The notes under the pieces: generated by a model
Told to the model about the DNA's origin: nothing
Database searches by the model: none
The model's input: the letters and a program-made list of their open reading frames with translations, nothing else
Shown: positions 15,275 through 22,854 of the stretch, piece by piece
How the letters are laid out: each line of letters begins with the position of its first letter
Numbering within the stretch: the first letter of the stretch is position 1
Made by a program: the position numbers and the translations under genes
DNA from: an uncultured Acidobacteriia bacterium
GTDB lineage: Bacteria > Acidobacteriota > Terriglobia > Bryobacterales > Bryobacteraceae
Direction of reading: 5' to 3'
Assembly (NCBI GenBank): GCA_903828455.1
Contig: CAIKMJ010000064.1
Span: 1 to 45,955 of the forward strand
DNA: 45,955 nt

Positions 15275-15712
15275 ATGAAGTTCCGTTGCTCCCGAGCCGT
15301 CGCCTTCGTCGCGCTCATCGCTTTCGCCGCTCCGGTCTCCTTCGGCAAAAAGGCCGACCGCAAGACCGCCTCCGCCACCGTCCTCGATCGCAACTCCTAC
15401 ATCTGCTCCAACTGCTTCTTCGGCACCAGCGACTATTACTACTGCTTCGATGCCGGCGACAAGATCCTCATCGGCTACCAGAAGGTCCCCTCCCTCGGCT
15501 GGAAAGAGCACGAAACCAACCTGCTCACCCGCGTCCATAAGGGCTACGAACCCTGGTCGCCCGCCTCCGACAAGGTCGACATCTCTTACGACGACAAGTC
15601 GATCTACGTGACCGGCGCCGACGGCAAGGAAGCCCGTCTCCACCAGAACTACCAAACCGACATCTTCCTTCACAGCGCGCAGTGCCGCGCCGCGATCCAC
15701 AAAGCGCAATAG
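15275..15712 (+). CDS. Small secreted protein of unknown function
   Basis: A 145-residue exported protein: a clear signal peptide (1-24, cut near FGKK), then a mature part with paired cysteines (ICSNC at about 44-48 and a further YYYC nearby) and alternating aromatic/charged residues typical of a small beta-rich domain. Another cysteine lies near the C-terminus (AQCRAAI). GAAAGGATAAA upstream is a usable ribosome site. I do not recognise the family. The cysteines suggest a disulfide or metal site. Confidence 0.75.
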   Translation: MKFRCSRAVAFVALIAFAAPVSFGKKADRKTASATVLDRNSYICSNCFFGTSDYYYCFDAGDKILIGYQKVPSLGWKEHETNLLTRVHKGYEPWSPASDKVDISYDDKSIYVTGADGKEARLHQNYQTDIFLHSAQCRAAIHKAQ

Positions 15713-15891
15713 CCCGCGCTTCGTCGGTTTCTCCGCCCACTGCCATGAGTGCTTTCGCGCAAGCCGCGCGCACCGCCGCCCGCTTCACCGGGCCCCGGCG
15801 CCGCAAACTCTTCGCCGGCGGCGGGATGGAAGGTTCGGCCATTATCCTGCTCACACTCCCCATAGATGGAAGCACGAGGAGGATAAAAACC

Positions 15892-17049
15892 ATGACCCCT
15901 ACCCTGAAACTCGCAGCCACGCCGCTCGACGAGGCAAAATTGCGCCAGCTCGCCGGCCAGCCCGGACCCTGCGTCACGCTGATGATCCCGGACCGCCGCC
16001 CCGGCAGCGCCGATGGTACGCGCCACGTCATCGCCCGCGAACTGCTTCGCTCGGCCACCGAACAACTGCAGGCACACAAATGGAATGCCCGCCCGTCCGA
16101 TCTCATTGCCCCGCTCGGAGAGTTTGCCGGCATGATGAACGGCGGCGGCGGCGACGGCCTCGCGGTCTTCTGCGCGCCCGACTTCTTTCATATGGCGCTC
16201 GTGCCCGGCCAGCAAACCTGCGCCGCCATCGTCGCCAACCACTTCCGTCTGGCTCCGTTCGTCTCGGCCGTCAACGCTCCCCGCGACTTCTTCATCCTCG
16301 GCCTCAACCGCCGCCGGATGCGGCTGCTCCACTACTCGAACGGCCGCTGCGAGCCTGCGCCGTGGCCCGCCGCCGTCCCGGACAGTGAAGATGAGTTCAA
16401 GAACTTCGACAAGCCCGACCACGAACTTCGCAACCGCTCCGCTTCCGGTTCCTCCACCGGCGCCATGTCGGCCGTCGTGTTTGGAAATACGTCGGCCCAC
16501 GAAGACCGCCGCGAGTTCGAGCACCACTACTATCTGGCCGTGGACCGCGCACTGTGCGACGTCCTCAAGGCCGCCGGCAGCCACACCGCCAACAGCCAGC
16601 CCGCTCCGCTGCTGCTCGCCGGCCTGCGCGAGGAAGCCGCCGAGTATCGCCGCGCCGCGAGGCACTGCCACCTGCTCGAAACCTTCATCGAAGGCCATCC
16701 CGAGCAGATGACGCCGAATGATTTTGCGCCGCGCGCCGCACAGGCCGCCCTCGCCCACTACCATCTGCAGGGCGAGGCGGTGATGGAGAAGTACCGCGAC
16801 ATGCCGGACCGCGCCCGCACCCTCGAAGGCGTCCGTGAAGTCTGGAAGGCCGCCGAAGCCGGCCGCGTGCATCAGCTCTGCGCCGCCGAGACCACCGAAT
16901 TCCCCGGCGACATCCACCATCCGCACAGCCACGAGGACCTGATCAATGCGGCCATCGTCGAAACCATGAAGAACGGCGGCGAGGTCTTCATGCTGCCGAA
17001 AGACCGCCTGCCCGCCGAAAGCCCGGTGGCGGCGATCCTTCGCTACTAA
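15892..17049 (+). CDS. baeRF family protein (bacterial archaeo-eukaryotic release factor-like)
   Basis: A 385-residue protein. The start is fixed by GAGGAGG before ATG 15892. Three blocks match the bacterial aeRF family: an N-terminal GPCVTLMIPDRRPGS strand-turn, a middle LAVFCAPDFF..MALVPGQQ and FFILGLNRRRMRLLHYSNG (the family's LxLSxxxVRLF strand), and a C-terminal PLLLAGLREEAAEYRRAA resembling PLVLAGxxxLxxxYR. The final domain has the L7Ae/eRF1-like fold in the family. Such proteins are proposed to act on ribosomes or RNA, possibly in rescue or stress responses; this is known by fold comparison rather than experiment. The gene faces the DUF1003 gene and shares a terminator with it. Confidence 0.72.
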   Translation: MTPTLKLAATPLDEAKLRQLAGQPGPCVTLMIPDRRPGSADGTRHVIARELLRSATEQLQAHKWNARPSDLIAPLGEFAGMMNGGGGDGLAVFCAPDFFHMALVPGQQTCAAIVANHFRLAPFVSAVNAPRDFFILGLNRRRMRLLHYSNGRCEPAPWPAAVPDSEDEFKNFDKPDHELRNRSASGSSTGAMSAVVFGNTSAHEDRREFEHHYYLAVDRALCDVLKAAGSHTANSQPAPLLLAGLREEAAEYRRAARHCHLLETFIEGHPEQMTPNDFAPRAAQAALAHYHLQGEAVMEKYRDMPDRARTLEGVREVWKAAEAGRVHQLCAAETTEFPGDIHHPHSHEDLINAAIVETMKNGGEVFMLPKDRLPAESPVAAILRY

Positions 17050-17061
17050 GTCGTTCAGCGT

Positions 17062-17101
17062 TCGGGCGGACTAGCCGTGTGAGTGGCGGCTGTCCGCCCG
17101 A
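17062..17101. terminator. Shared hairpin between convergent genes
   Basis: CGGGCGGAC (17063-17071) pairs with GTCCGCCCG (17092-17100). The stem lies just after the baeRF stop and overlaps the last codons of the convergent DUF1003 gene. There is no long T-run. Confidence 0.6.
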
Positions 17102-17934
17102 GTCGCGTCGGTGCCCCGGATCAGATCCTGCACGTCGGCAATCTGGTGGCTCAGCAGATGCAGTTTCTCCGCCAGGCCGCGGATCTCCGACTCCGCCCGC
17201 CGGTTCACATCGAAGTCCAGTTCGCCGCGCAGCCGGTCTTTCTGATCCTGCCGGTTCTGGCTCATCATGATCACCGGCGCCTGGATCGCTGCCAGCATCG
17301 AAAGGAACAGATTCAGCAGGATGAAAGGATACGGATCCCATGCGTTCTTGCCCAGTCCGATGTTGATGGCCGAGTACACCACCAGCACCACGCTGAACAG
17401 AATGATGAACGACCACGAACCGCCGAAGCTCGCCACCTTGTCGGCGATCTTCTGGCCGAACGTCGTCTCTTCTTCGATCATCTCGTTCGGATTGCGCGCC
17501 GACCGCCCCCGCACCAGATCGTGCGCCGCATGCAGTTGCCGCGCCGTCGCCGACAGCAGATCGAGGCCCGCATGAGGCTTCTGCCGCAGCAGCACCAGGA
17601 TGTCGTTCCGGTCAACCTCAACGCACACGGTCTCTTCCGATGCGATCGCGTCCGTCCGGTGCGGCGTGCCGTCCAGCATGGATGCGAAGCCGAAGAAGTC
17701 CCCCGCCGCGGGCTCCTCCACCACCACCTCCTGGTGGTCTTCGTCGATCGTGCTCACGCGCACATTGCCCGATACCACCACGTAGCCGCGTCCGCTCGCG
17801 TCGCCCGCCCGGTAGATCCGCTCCAGCGCCGCAAAGGTCTTCAGATCGACCTGCGCCGCCAGCACCGCGCGCTCGTCTTCATCGAGCAGACTGAACAATG
17901 GAACGTGTGTGAGTAAGTCCGCGTTGCAGGGCAT
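17071..17934 (-). CDS. Cyclic nucleotide-binding domain fused to a DUF1003 membrane domain
   Basis: A 287-residue protein. Residues 1-125 form a CRP-like cyclic-nucleotide-binding beta-roll (HVPLFSLLDEDERAVLA, YRAGDASGRGYVVVSGNVRV, the FFGFASMLDGTPHRTDAIA phosphate-binding-cassette region). It lacks the DNA-binding helix-turn-helix of CRP. Residues 155-250 form a DUF1003 domain: two membrane helices separated by NAWDPYPFILLNLFLSMLAAIQAPVIM and the basic QNRQDQKDR, with a coiled-coil-like tail. The likely role is a nucleotide-sensing inner-membrane protein; DUF1003 function is unknown. No Shine-Dalgarno precedes ATG 17934, but TATAAT lies 10 bases upstream, so the mRNA may be nearly leaderless. 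Confidence 0.85.
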   Translation of the reverse strand: MPCNADLLTHVPLFSLLDEDERAVLAAQVDLKTFAALERIYRAGDASGRGYVVVSGNVRVSTIDEDHQEVVVEEPAAGDFFGFASMLDGTPHRTDAIASEETVCVEVDRNDILVLLRQKPHAGLDLLSATARQLHAAHDLVRGRSARNPNEMIEEETTFGQKIADKVASFGGSWSFIILFSVVLVVYSAINIGLGKNAWDPYPFILLNLFLSMLAAIQAPVIMMSQNRQDQKDRLRGELDFDVNRRAESEIRGLAEKLHLLSHQIADVQDLIRGTDATRADSRHSHG

Positions 17935-17944
17935 CGTAAGGGAG

Positions 17945-17950
17945 ATTATA
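17945..17950 (-). promoter_or_regulatory. Consensus -10 box of the cNMP/DUF1003 gene
   Basis: TATAAT on the minus strand ends 10 bases before the ATG, implying a leader of only a few bases. No good -35 hexamer is visible at the usual spacing. Confidence 0.5.
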
Positions 17951-18040
17951 AGTGCCGATCCGCGCGGAGAACAGCGGCAAAAGCGCCAATCCGGCCGCCG
18001 GGGTATGCTTTTTGAAGGATTTAAAAAAGGAACAACGCGA

Positions 18041-18772
18041 ATGAAACTGAACCGTCTCAATCTCCTGTTTGCCGCCGCTGCCGTGGCCGCGCTGCCGGCC
18101 CTCGCCGCGCGCAACGTCGAAGAGTTCAAGACCAGCGCCGGAACGCTGAAGATTACCACCGTCCAGCACGCCGCCTTCATCATCGAAGCCGGCGGCCAGA
18201 CGGTTTACGTCGACCCCGACCAGGGCAGCTATGACGGCCTGCCGCCCGCCGACCTCATTCTTGTGACCGACATTCACGGCGATCACATGGCTCCGGCCGT
18301 CATCGCGAAAGTCCGCAAGCCGGGTACGGCCACGCAGATTATCGCGCCCGCCGCGGTCGCCAGGACCGTCACCGATGCCGCAGTCCTCGCCAACGGCGAA
18401 TCCAAAACCGTTGGTGCGTGGACCATCGAAGCCATCCCCATGTACAACCTGAAGCGCGGACCCTCGGCCGGCCAGTTGTTCCACGATAAAGGGCGCGGCA
18501 ACGGCTACGTCGTTACCTACGGCGGACTCCGCATCTACATCGCCGGCGACACGGAAGGGGTGCCTGAGATGCGCGCGCTGAAGAACATCGACGTGGCGTT
18601 CATCCCGATGAACCTGCCTTACACGATGCCGCCCGACGAAGCCGCCGACGCGGTGAAGGCGTTCCATCCGAAGGTGGTGTATCCGTACCACTATCAGGGG
18701 CAGGATCCGAAGGTGTTCGAGAACGCGCTGGGCGGTTCGGGTATCGACGTCCGCCTGCGTAACTGGTACTGA
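18041..18772 (+). CDS. Secreted metallo-beta-lactamase-fold hydrolase (UlaG-like branch)
   Basis: A 243-residue protein. An AAGGA ribosome site selects ATG 18041, which gives a signal peptide (1-23). The fold markers are FIIEAGGQTVYVDPDQG, the metal motif DIHGDHM (where the first His of HxHxDH is replaced by Asp), IYIAGDTEG with the bridging Asp, and a terminal YPYHYQG histidine. Residue spacing matches UlaG/YtnP-like metal-dependent hydrolases that cleave lactones or phosphoesters. Export to the periplasm is unusual for UlaG itself but common for this branch. Substrate unknown. Confidence 0.85.
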   Translation: MKLNRLNLLFAAAAVAALPALAARNVEEFKTSAGTLKITTVQHAAFIIEAGGQTVYVDPDQGSYDGLPPADLILVTDIHGDHMAPAVIAKVRKPGTATQIIAPAAVARTVTDAAVLANGESKTVGAWTIEAIPMYNLKRGPSAGQLFHDKGRGNGYVVTYGGLRIYIAGDTEGVPEMRALKNIDVAFIPMNLPYTMPPDEAADAVKAFHPKVVYPYHYQGQDPKVFENALGGSGIDVRLRNWY

Positions 18773-18782
18773 GCCCCCGCTG

Positions 18783-18826
18783 AGGACCGCGCTGCTGCTC
18801 TTCGCCCGGCTGCGCGCGGTCCTTTT
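18783..18826 (+). terminator. Hairpin terminator
   Basis: AGGACCGCGC (18783-18792) pairs with GCGCGGTCCT (18814-18823), followed by TTTT. It lies 10 bases after the hydrolase stop. Confidence 0.85.
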
Positions 18827-19141
18827 CATCTCCGCTGAACGGGATTCCGGAGCGTTCCGGATCTCCGGCCCGTCGATCCCCTCTCCCTTGCCGCGCGTCC
18901 ATCGTGCGACGCCACCATCCCTGATCGGCCCGCCGGGCTGCGTGCGTCAAAAGACCCAATACAACGCGATGAATTCAGCCAATTGCAGCTGACCGCGCCG
19001 CGCCGCCCGCCGTCATTTTGCCGGGAAGTCTACTTCTTTCTTATGGTTATCGTCGTGGCATCCGATATGCCTCGTAAATCAGCGGTGAAGCAGAAATAGA
19101 CTCTCAGGCCGACGCCACGAAGTATCAGGAAAGGAGGGCGT
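18827..19141. other. Gap of about 315 bases, nothing recognised
   Basis: This is the leader region of the TonB-like gene. I see no gene, RNA motif or strong promoter in it. The GC content drops somewhat towards 19020-19100. Confidence 0.5.
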
Positions 19142-19918
19142 ATGTTCGAGATGATGGTGGTCCCTACGAGAAAATGGTGGACCGTACCTTTTGCAATGGC
19201 GGGCGAGTTGTCGGTTGTCACCGTCCTCATGCTGGTGCCTCTGATGCATGTCGAGATGCCGACCTCGCTGGTCACAAAACTGATATTGCTGGCACCGGCA
19301 CCGCCGCCCCCCGCGCCTCCGCCTGCTGCCGCCGCGCCGCGAGCGGCCGCAAAAGTGGTGGCCAGAAAGTTCGATATTACGAAGCTTCCCTCTCCCATCG
19401 TGGCACCCAGAGTGGTGAAAGAGATCTCGCTTGAAATGCCGGATGCGCCGGAGATTGCCGGCGGCGTCGTAGGCGGAGTCCCGGGAGGCGTTCCCGGCGG
19501 AGTGCTTGGCGGCATTGCCGGCGGCACGCTCGGGGGCCTGGTTCATGCGCTGCCCGGAGTTGCGCCGCCGCCCCCGCCAGTTCCGGTCCCGGCCGTGGCA
19601 GCGGTTGCACCGCCGCCGATGCCGTCGCGAATCTCTGTTGGCGGCAACGTTCAGTCAGCTATGCTGCTGCATCAGGTGACGCCGACGTATCCCCCGCTCG
19701 CCAAGACGTGGCGCATCGCCGGTACGGTGAAGATGAAGGCGGTTATCGGCACGGACGGCAGGGTGAAGGATCTCGCCGTTGTCAGCGGGCCGGCACTGCT
19801 GGTCAAGTCGGTGGAAGAGGCGGTGCGGCAGTGGGTCTACAAACCTACACTGCTGAACGGTACGCCGGTGGAAGTGGAGACCGAGATCTCGGTGAACTTC
19901 TCTTTCATGGCGACATAG
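19142..19918 (+). CDS. TonB-family energy transducer
   Basis: A 258-residue protein with the TonB plan. There is one N-terminal membrane helix (about 17-37), a Pro/Ala-rich periplasm-spanning segment (51-70), a Gly/Val-rich repeat region (about 107-137, built from GGVPGGVPGG-like units), and a second proline stretch. A C-terminal TonB domain follows (about 178-258) with VTPTYPPLAKTWRIAGTVKMKAVI, DGRVKDLAVVSG and AVRQWVYKPTLLNGTPVEVE. AAAGGAGG precedes the ATG. TonB passes proton-motive energy from ExbBD to outer-membrane receptors; no exbBD lies here, but an Oar-like receptor is at 29980. The gene may instead serve a TonB-domain role of other kinds. Confidence 0.88.
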   Translation: MFEMMVVPTRKWWTVPFAMAGELSVVTVLMLVPLMHVEMPTSLVTKLILLAPAPPPPAPPPAAAAPRAAAKVVARKFDITKLPSPIVAPRVVKEISLEMPDAPEIAGGVVGGVPGGVPGGVLGGIAGGTLGGLVHALPGVAPPPPPVPVPAVAAVAPPPMPSRISVGGNVQSAMLLHQVTPTYPPLAKTWRIAGTVKMKAVIGTDGRVKDLAVVSGPALLVKSVEEAVRQWVYKPTLLNGTPVEVETEISVNFSFMAT

Positions 19919-19956
19919 AAGGCATGGCCACGTAGACGGCATGGCCACATAGCTGG
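19906..19956 (+). repeat. Three tandem 17-bp units spanning the TonB-like stop codon
   Basis: CATGGCGACATAGAAGG, CATGGCCACGTAGACGG and CATGGCCACATAGCTGG follow one another at 19906, 19923 and 19940. Each unit contains ATGGCNACRTAG, so the gene end (Met-Ala-Thr-stop) is repeated in three frames. Confidence 0.9.
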
Positions 19957-20005
19957 CGCAGCGACCAGGCAAACGGGGAGCGCGCCGAACGGCACGGGCC
20001 CCGGC

Positions 20006-20455
20006 CTACTTGTCGATGTGCGGTTTGGGAATCCACGCCCTTGCGCCGCTGCTCTGGAGCCGAATCGTGACGGACTGCGTTCGCATCCGATTCAGGGCCC
20101 GGGCGGTGGCGCGCTGCCAGAGATGCTCCAGGTTCTCCCACTCGCCGGTGATTTCATCGAAGTAATGCCAGTAGAGCCATCCGCCGATGAGTTTGGCCGG
20201 ATCGAGCGGGTGCTTTCCTTCCGCCAGATTTCGCACGGCCCCGAGCGGGTGCGAGGGAAAACCATCGTGCCAGGAATGCCCCGCCACAGTGATGGTGCCA
20301 TCGGTCTCGAGGACGGCCTCGAAGAACCGGTGCGTGTGGTCCGGGAACACGCCGGAGATGTTATCGAGGAAGGTCCGGCCCCGGCAAACCGCAACGAGTT
20401 CCCGCGGCGTCGGGATCAAGCCTACCCCCGCAATGGTCTTTGTGTTCCTCCGCAC
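20006..20455 (-). CDS. Hypothetical protein with a Trp/His-rich core
   Basis: About 149 residues from GTG 20455, without signal peptide or membrane segment. The centre is rich in aromatic residues and His (TITVAGHSWHDGFPSHPLGAVRNLAEG, then GGWLYWHYFDEITGEWENLEHLW), suggesting a compact, possibly ligand-binding or viral/plant-domain-like fold that I cannot name. The start is uncertain. GTG 20455 has no ribosome site, and a GGAGG sits inside the frame 12 bases before an ATT codon. It lies 9 bases after the stop of the small membrane ORF and may be cotranscribed with it. Confidence 0.6.
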   Translation of the reverse strand: MRRNTKTIAGVGLIPTPRELVAVCRGRTFLDNISGVFPDHTHRFFEAVLETDGTITVAGHSWHDGFPSHPLGAVRNLAEGKHPLDPAKLIGGWLYWHYFDEITGEWENLEHLWQRATARALNRMRTQSVTIRLQSSGARAWIPKPHIDK

Positions 20456-20464
20456 GGCAGGACT

Positions 20465-20632
20465 CTAGGAGGTCATCCAGACGACGATCCACAGTCCGAG
20501 GCTCAACCCGACGACAAACAGGGTGAGGCTCAGCATGCTCTTCGTCAGGAACTGGATGATCGGCGACTGCCTGCGGCGGCGCCACTGGCGAACTTCTCCA
20601 ATGCTTACTGTGCCTTGATTACCGACTAACAT
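20465..20632 (-). CDS. 55-residue single-pass membrane protein
   Basis: Minus-strand frame from ATG 20632 to TAG 20467-20465. It begins MLVGNQGTVSIGEVRQW, has a basic patch (RRRR), then SPIIQFLTKSMLSLTL and a C-terminal hydrophobic helix (about 32-53) that ends in WMTS. The positive-inside patch before the helix is what a real small membrane protein would show. No ribosome site is strong. It is directly upstream of the 20006-20455 gene in the same direction. Confidence 0.5.
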   Translation of the reverse strand: MLVGNQGTVSIGEVRQWRRRRQSPIIQFLTKSMLSLTLFVVGLSLGLWIVVWMTS

Positions 20633-21129
20633 ACTGTCAACGTTACGCTGACGTTATCCGACGATCAAGACCCGCAGAGGCTCCGGAACAGGTTGAGGTA
20701 CCTGTACTACTAAGGTTAAGTATCGAGCTACTCCAGCGCCGGGTTTTCGTTATAGTACTGATGAATCGGAAAAGGGCTGTAAAATGTGTAAAATCCCTGA
20801 TTTCAGCGGGAATCGGTACGGGTCTGAAAATTTCCAGCGCGATAGTACCCTTGGACCGGCAGGTCTGAAACGGATGCGGTTTCGGCATGCCGCTTCACCT
20901 CGCTTTGCCGGTTCGGACGGGTCATTTGACGCAAAAGTCTCCGTGTTCCGCCGGACGGGATATCGGCTTTGCGCCGGTGTGCAAATCCCGTTGTCCTTGT
21001 GCCATCCCGCTGAGCCGGCAACCGCGAAAGCGCGGGGCCTGGGCAGCTGGATCGCGCGGTCAGGATTGCGTTCCGTGTTGTAATCTTGAGGATTATTCTC
21101 TGAGCGGAGTGGGTACCCTCCGCTAAACG
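20633..21129. other. Roughly 500-base divergent gap
   Basis: This is less GC-rich than the neighbours between 20640 and 20860. It should hold promoters for the small membrane ORF (minus) and the glycosyltransferase (plus). I see short palindromes (AGGTACCT near 20696) but no clear promoter and no gene. Confidence 0.45.
21103..21124 (+). promoter_or_regulatory. Hairpin just before the glycosyltransferase start codon
   Basis: AGCGGAG (21103-21109) pairs with CTCCGCT (21118-21124); the loop contains GGGTACC. The stem holds the only GGAG near the ATG at 21130, so it could hide the ribosome site. Confidence 0.4.
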
Positions 21130-22770
21130 ATGACCCTGCCAGGAACGCCATACCAGTCAAATCGGCAGCGCCGGTGGCTCCGAAGCATCGTGGCCGTGGT
21201 ACTGCTCGGGGCAGCTGTAGCGTTCATTCACTATCGAATGAACGCCGCGCAGTCCGGGTTCGGCGGTCACGGCGATGAGCCGTCGCACTTCCTTTCCGGA
21301 GTCCTTATCCACGACTATCTGGCCAGTGGATTCCACCAGCGTCCCATGGAGTTCGCTCGCCGTTTCTACACGCACATCCCGTTTATGGCCATTGGTCACT
21401 GGCCGCCGTTGTTTTATCTGCTCGAGGGCGTGTGGATGTTGGCGTTCGGCGTATCGCGTTCATCCGGTCTGCTCCTGATGTGGTTGTTGACGCTGGTGGC
21501 GGGGTTGCTGGTGTTCCGCTTCGTCGCGCCGCGTAACGGCAGCGTCATGGGACTGGCGGCTGCGCTGGCTTTCCTTTCGATTCCCTCGGTGCAATGGAAC
21601 GCCTGCCTGGTGATGACGGACATTGCGGTGGGCGCAGTTTGTCTGGGCGCGTCTCTGTCGTTCGCCGGATATATAGAATCGCCGGGCTGGCGTCGCGCGC
21701 TGCTGGCGGGCGCGATGGCCGGGACCGCTGTCCTGACCAAATACAGTGCGCTTTTCCTGCCCGTTCCCCTTGCCGTCATTCTGCTTGCGGAGAGCCGCCG
21801 GAAGTTGCTCGGGACGTGGCAGACGTGGCTGATTCCGGCGCTCAGCGCCGCCATGGTTGCGCCGTGGGCCTGGTTCACGCGGGCGTTCGCGGATAAGGGC
21901 TATGACGCGTACGCGCCGGCTCACCGGTGGGAAGGGCTGTGGCGGTTACTGGAACTGATTTCCGCCGCAAAGAAAGATCTGGGCGTGCCGTGCCTGAGTC
22001 TGGCGTGCGTTTGCCTGGCGGCGGCCGCCTGGAACTGGAGGCGGCTGGATGTGGCGCAACGCCTTTTGCTGCTCCACGGGTGCGCGGTTCTCGTTTTTGT
22101 TGCGTTCAGTCCCGTGCTCATGGAAACCCGTTATCTGATTCCCGCGTATATCGCCTTTGCCGCGGTCCTGCCGGCCGGGGTCGGGATATTGACCGGGTGG
22201 TTCGGGAAGGGCCAACGATGGGTGGCTCCGGCATTTGCGCTGCTGGTGCTGTTCCTGTTCTGCCGGGTGCCCGGCCGGCTGCCACACCTTCCGACGTCGA
22301 GCACGCGGGAAATTGCGATGCGCGTTGTACAGCAGCGGGAAGCCGGGAACTCGCCGGTGCTGGTCGCCACGGCCTTTGAAGGTGCGCTGATTGCTGATTT
22401 CGCGGTTCTGGAAGAACGGCGTCCGTCGCGGATGTACATGAGGCCCACGAAGTTGCTGGCGCAGCAGACGTGGCTCGGCAATCACTACGTACTGAAAGCC
22501 GGTTCACCGGCAGCTGCCGAAAAGATTTTGGAACAATGCGGTGTGGGTTTCGTTATTTTGTCCCGGCAGCCCTGGCAGGGGGCGGCGCCGCACGAAAAGG
22601 TATTGCGCGAGCTGATGACGCAGGATTCCATGGACTGGCGGCCGCTGCAGCACGTGCAGGAACCCACAGGCACGGACTTTGACGTTTTCCAAAGCCGCCT
22701 GCCCGGCAAGAAGCCTGAAGAGCTTCCTCCGTCCTGCGGACCTGAGTTTCTGTCGCCTGGCGGTGCGTAG
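21130..22770 (+). CDS. GT39/ArnT-like membrane glycosyltransferase
   Basis: A 546-residue polytopic membrane protein (about 10-11 helices). An N-terminal loop holds the acidic motif GGHGDEPSHFLSG, equivalent to the catalytic DE motif in the first periplasmic loop of GT-C glycosyltransferases of the PMT/ArnT kind. A long soluble C-terminal part (about 400-546) follows the helices. Family members transfer sugars from polyprenyl-phosphate donors to proteins, lipids or glycans on the outer face of the inner membrane. Acceptor and sugar are unknown. No polysaccharide cluster is near, but a VanZ-like gene converges on it. Codon ends are more G-rich than in genes before 17 kb. Confidence 0.82.
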   Translation: MTLPGTPYQSNRQRRWLRSIVAVVLLGAAVAFIHYRMNAAQSGFGGHGDEPSHFLSGVLIHDYLASGFHQRPMEFARRFYTHIPFMAIGHWPPLFYLLEGVWMLAFGVSRSSGLLLMWLLTLVAGLLVFRFVAPRNGSVMGLAAALAFLSIPSVQWNACLVMTDIAVGAVCLGASLSFAGYIESPGWRRALLAGAMAGTAVLTKYSALFLPVPLAVILLAESRRKLLGTWQTWLIPALSAAMVAPWAWFTRAFADKGYDAYAPAHRWEGLWRLLELISAAKKDLGVPCLSLACVCLAAAAWNWRRLDVAQRLLLLHGCAVLVFVAFSPVLMETRYLIPAYIAFAAVLPAGVGILTGWFGKGQRWVAPAFALLVLFLFCRVPGRLPHLPTSSTREIAMRVVQQREAGNSPVLVATAFEGALIADFAVLEERRPSRMYMRPTKLLAQQTWLGNHYVLKAGSPAAAEKILEQCGVGFVILSRQPWQGAAPHEKVLRELMTQDSMDWRPLQHVQEPTGTDFDVFQSRLPGKKPEELPPSCGPEFLSPGGA

Positions 22771-22793
22771 CATTGGTGTGCGGAGCGGCGCGC

Positions 22794-22813
22794 GACCGGA
22801 GCGCCGTCCGGTC
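22794..22813. terminator. Hairpin between convergent genes
   Basis: GACCGGA and TCCGGTC form a 7-bp stem with a 6-base loop in the 84-base gap between the glycosyltransferase and the VanZ-like gene. No T-run follows. Confidence 0.45.
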
Positions 22814-22854
22814 CATCGATTTCGCGGGAGCGCGTTGTAAGTCTCCGGACCGGT

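Noticed and set aside
13598-15709. A 703-codon minus-strand frame across two plus-strand genes and the repeat tract
   Set aside because: It spans two genes with their own ribosome sites and a terminator; Gly/Val-rich antisense composition. The repeated LLAAVTAAA in it comes from the DNA repeat.
20784-21083. A 99-codon plus frame in the gap before the glycosyltransferase
   Set aside because: No ribosome site and no recognisable or helical/membrane pattern; Cys/Arg-rich random-looking composition.
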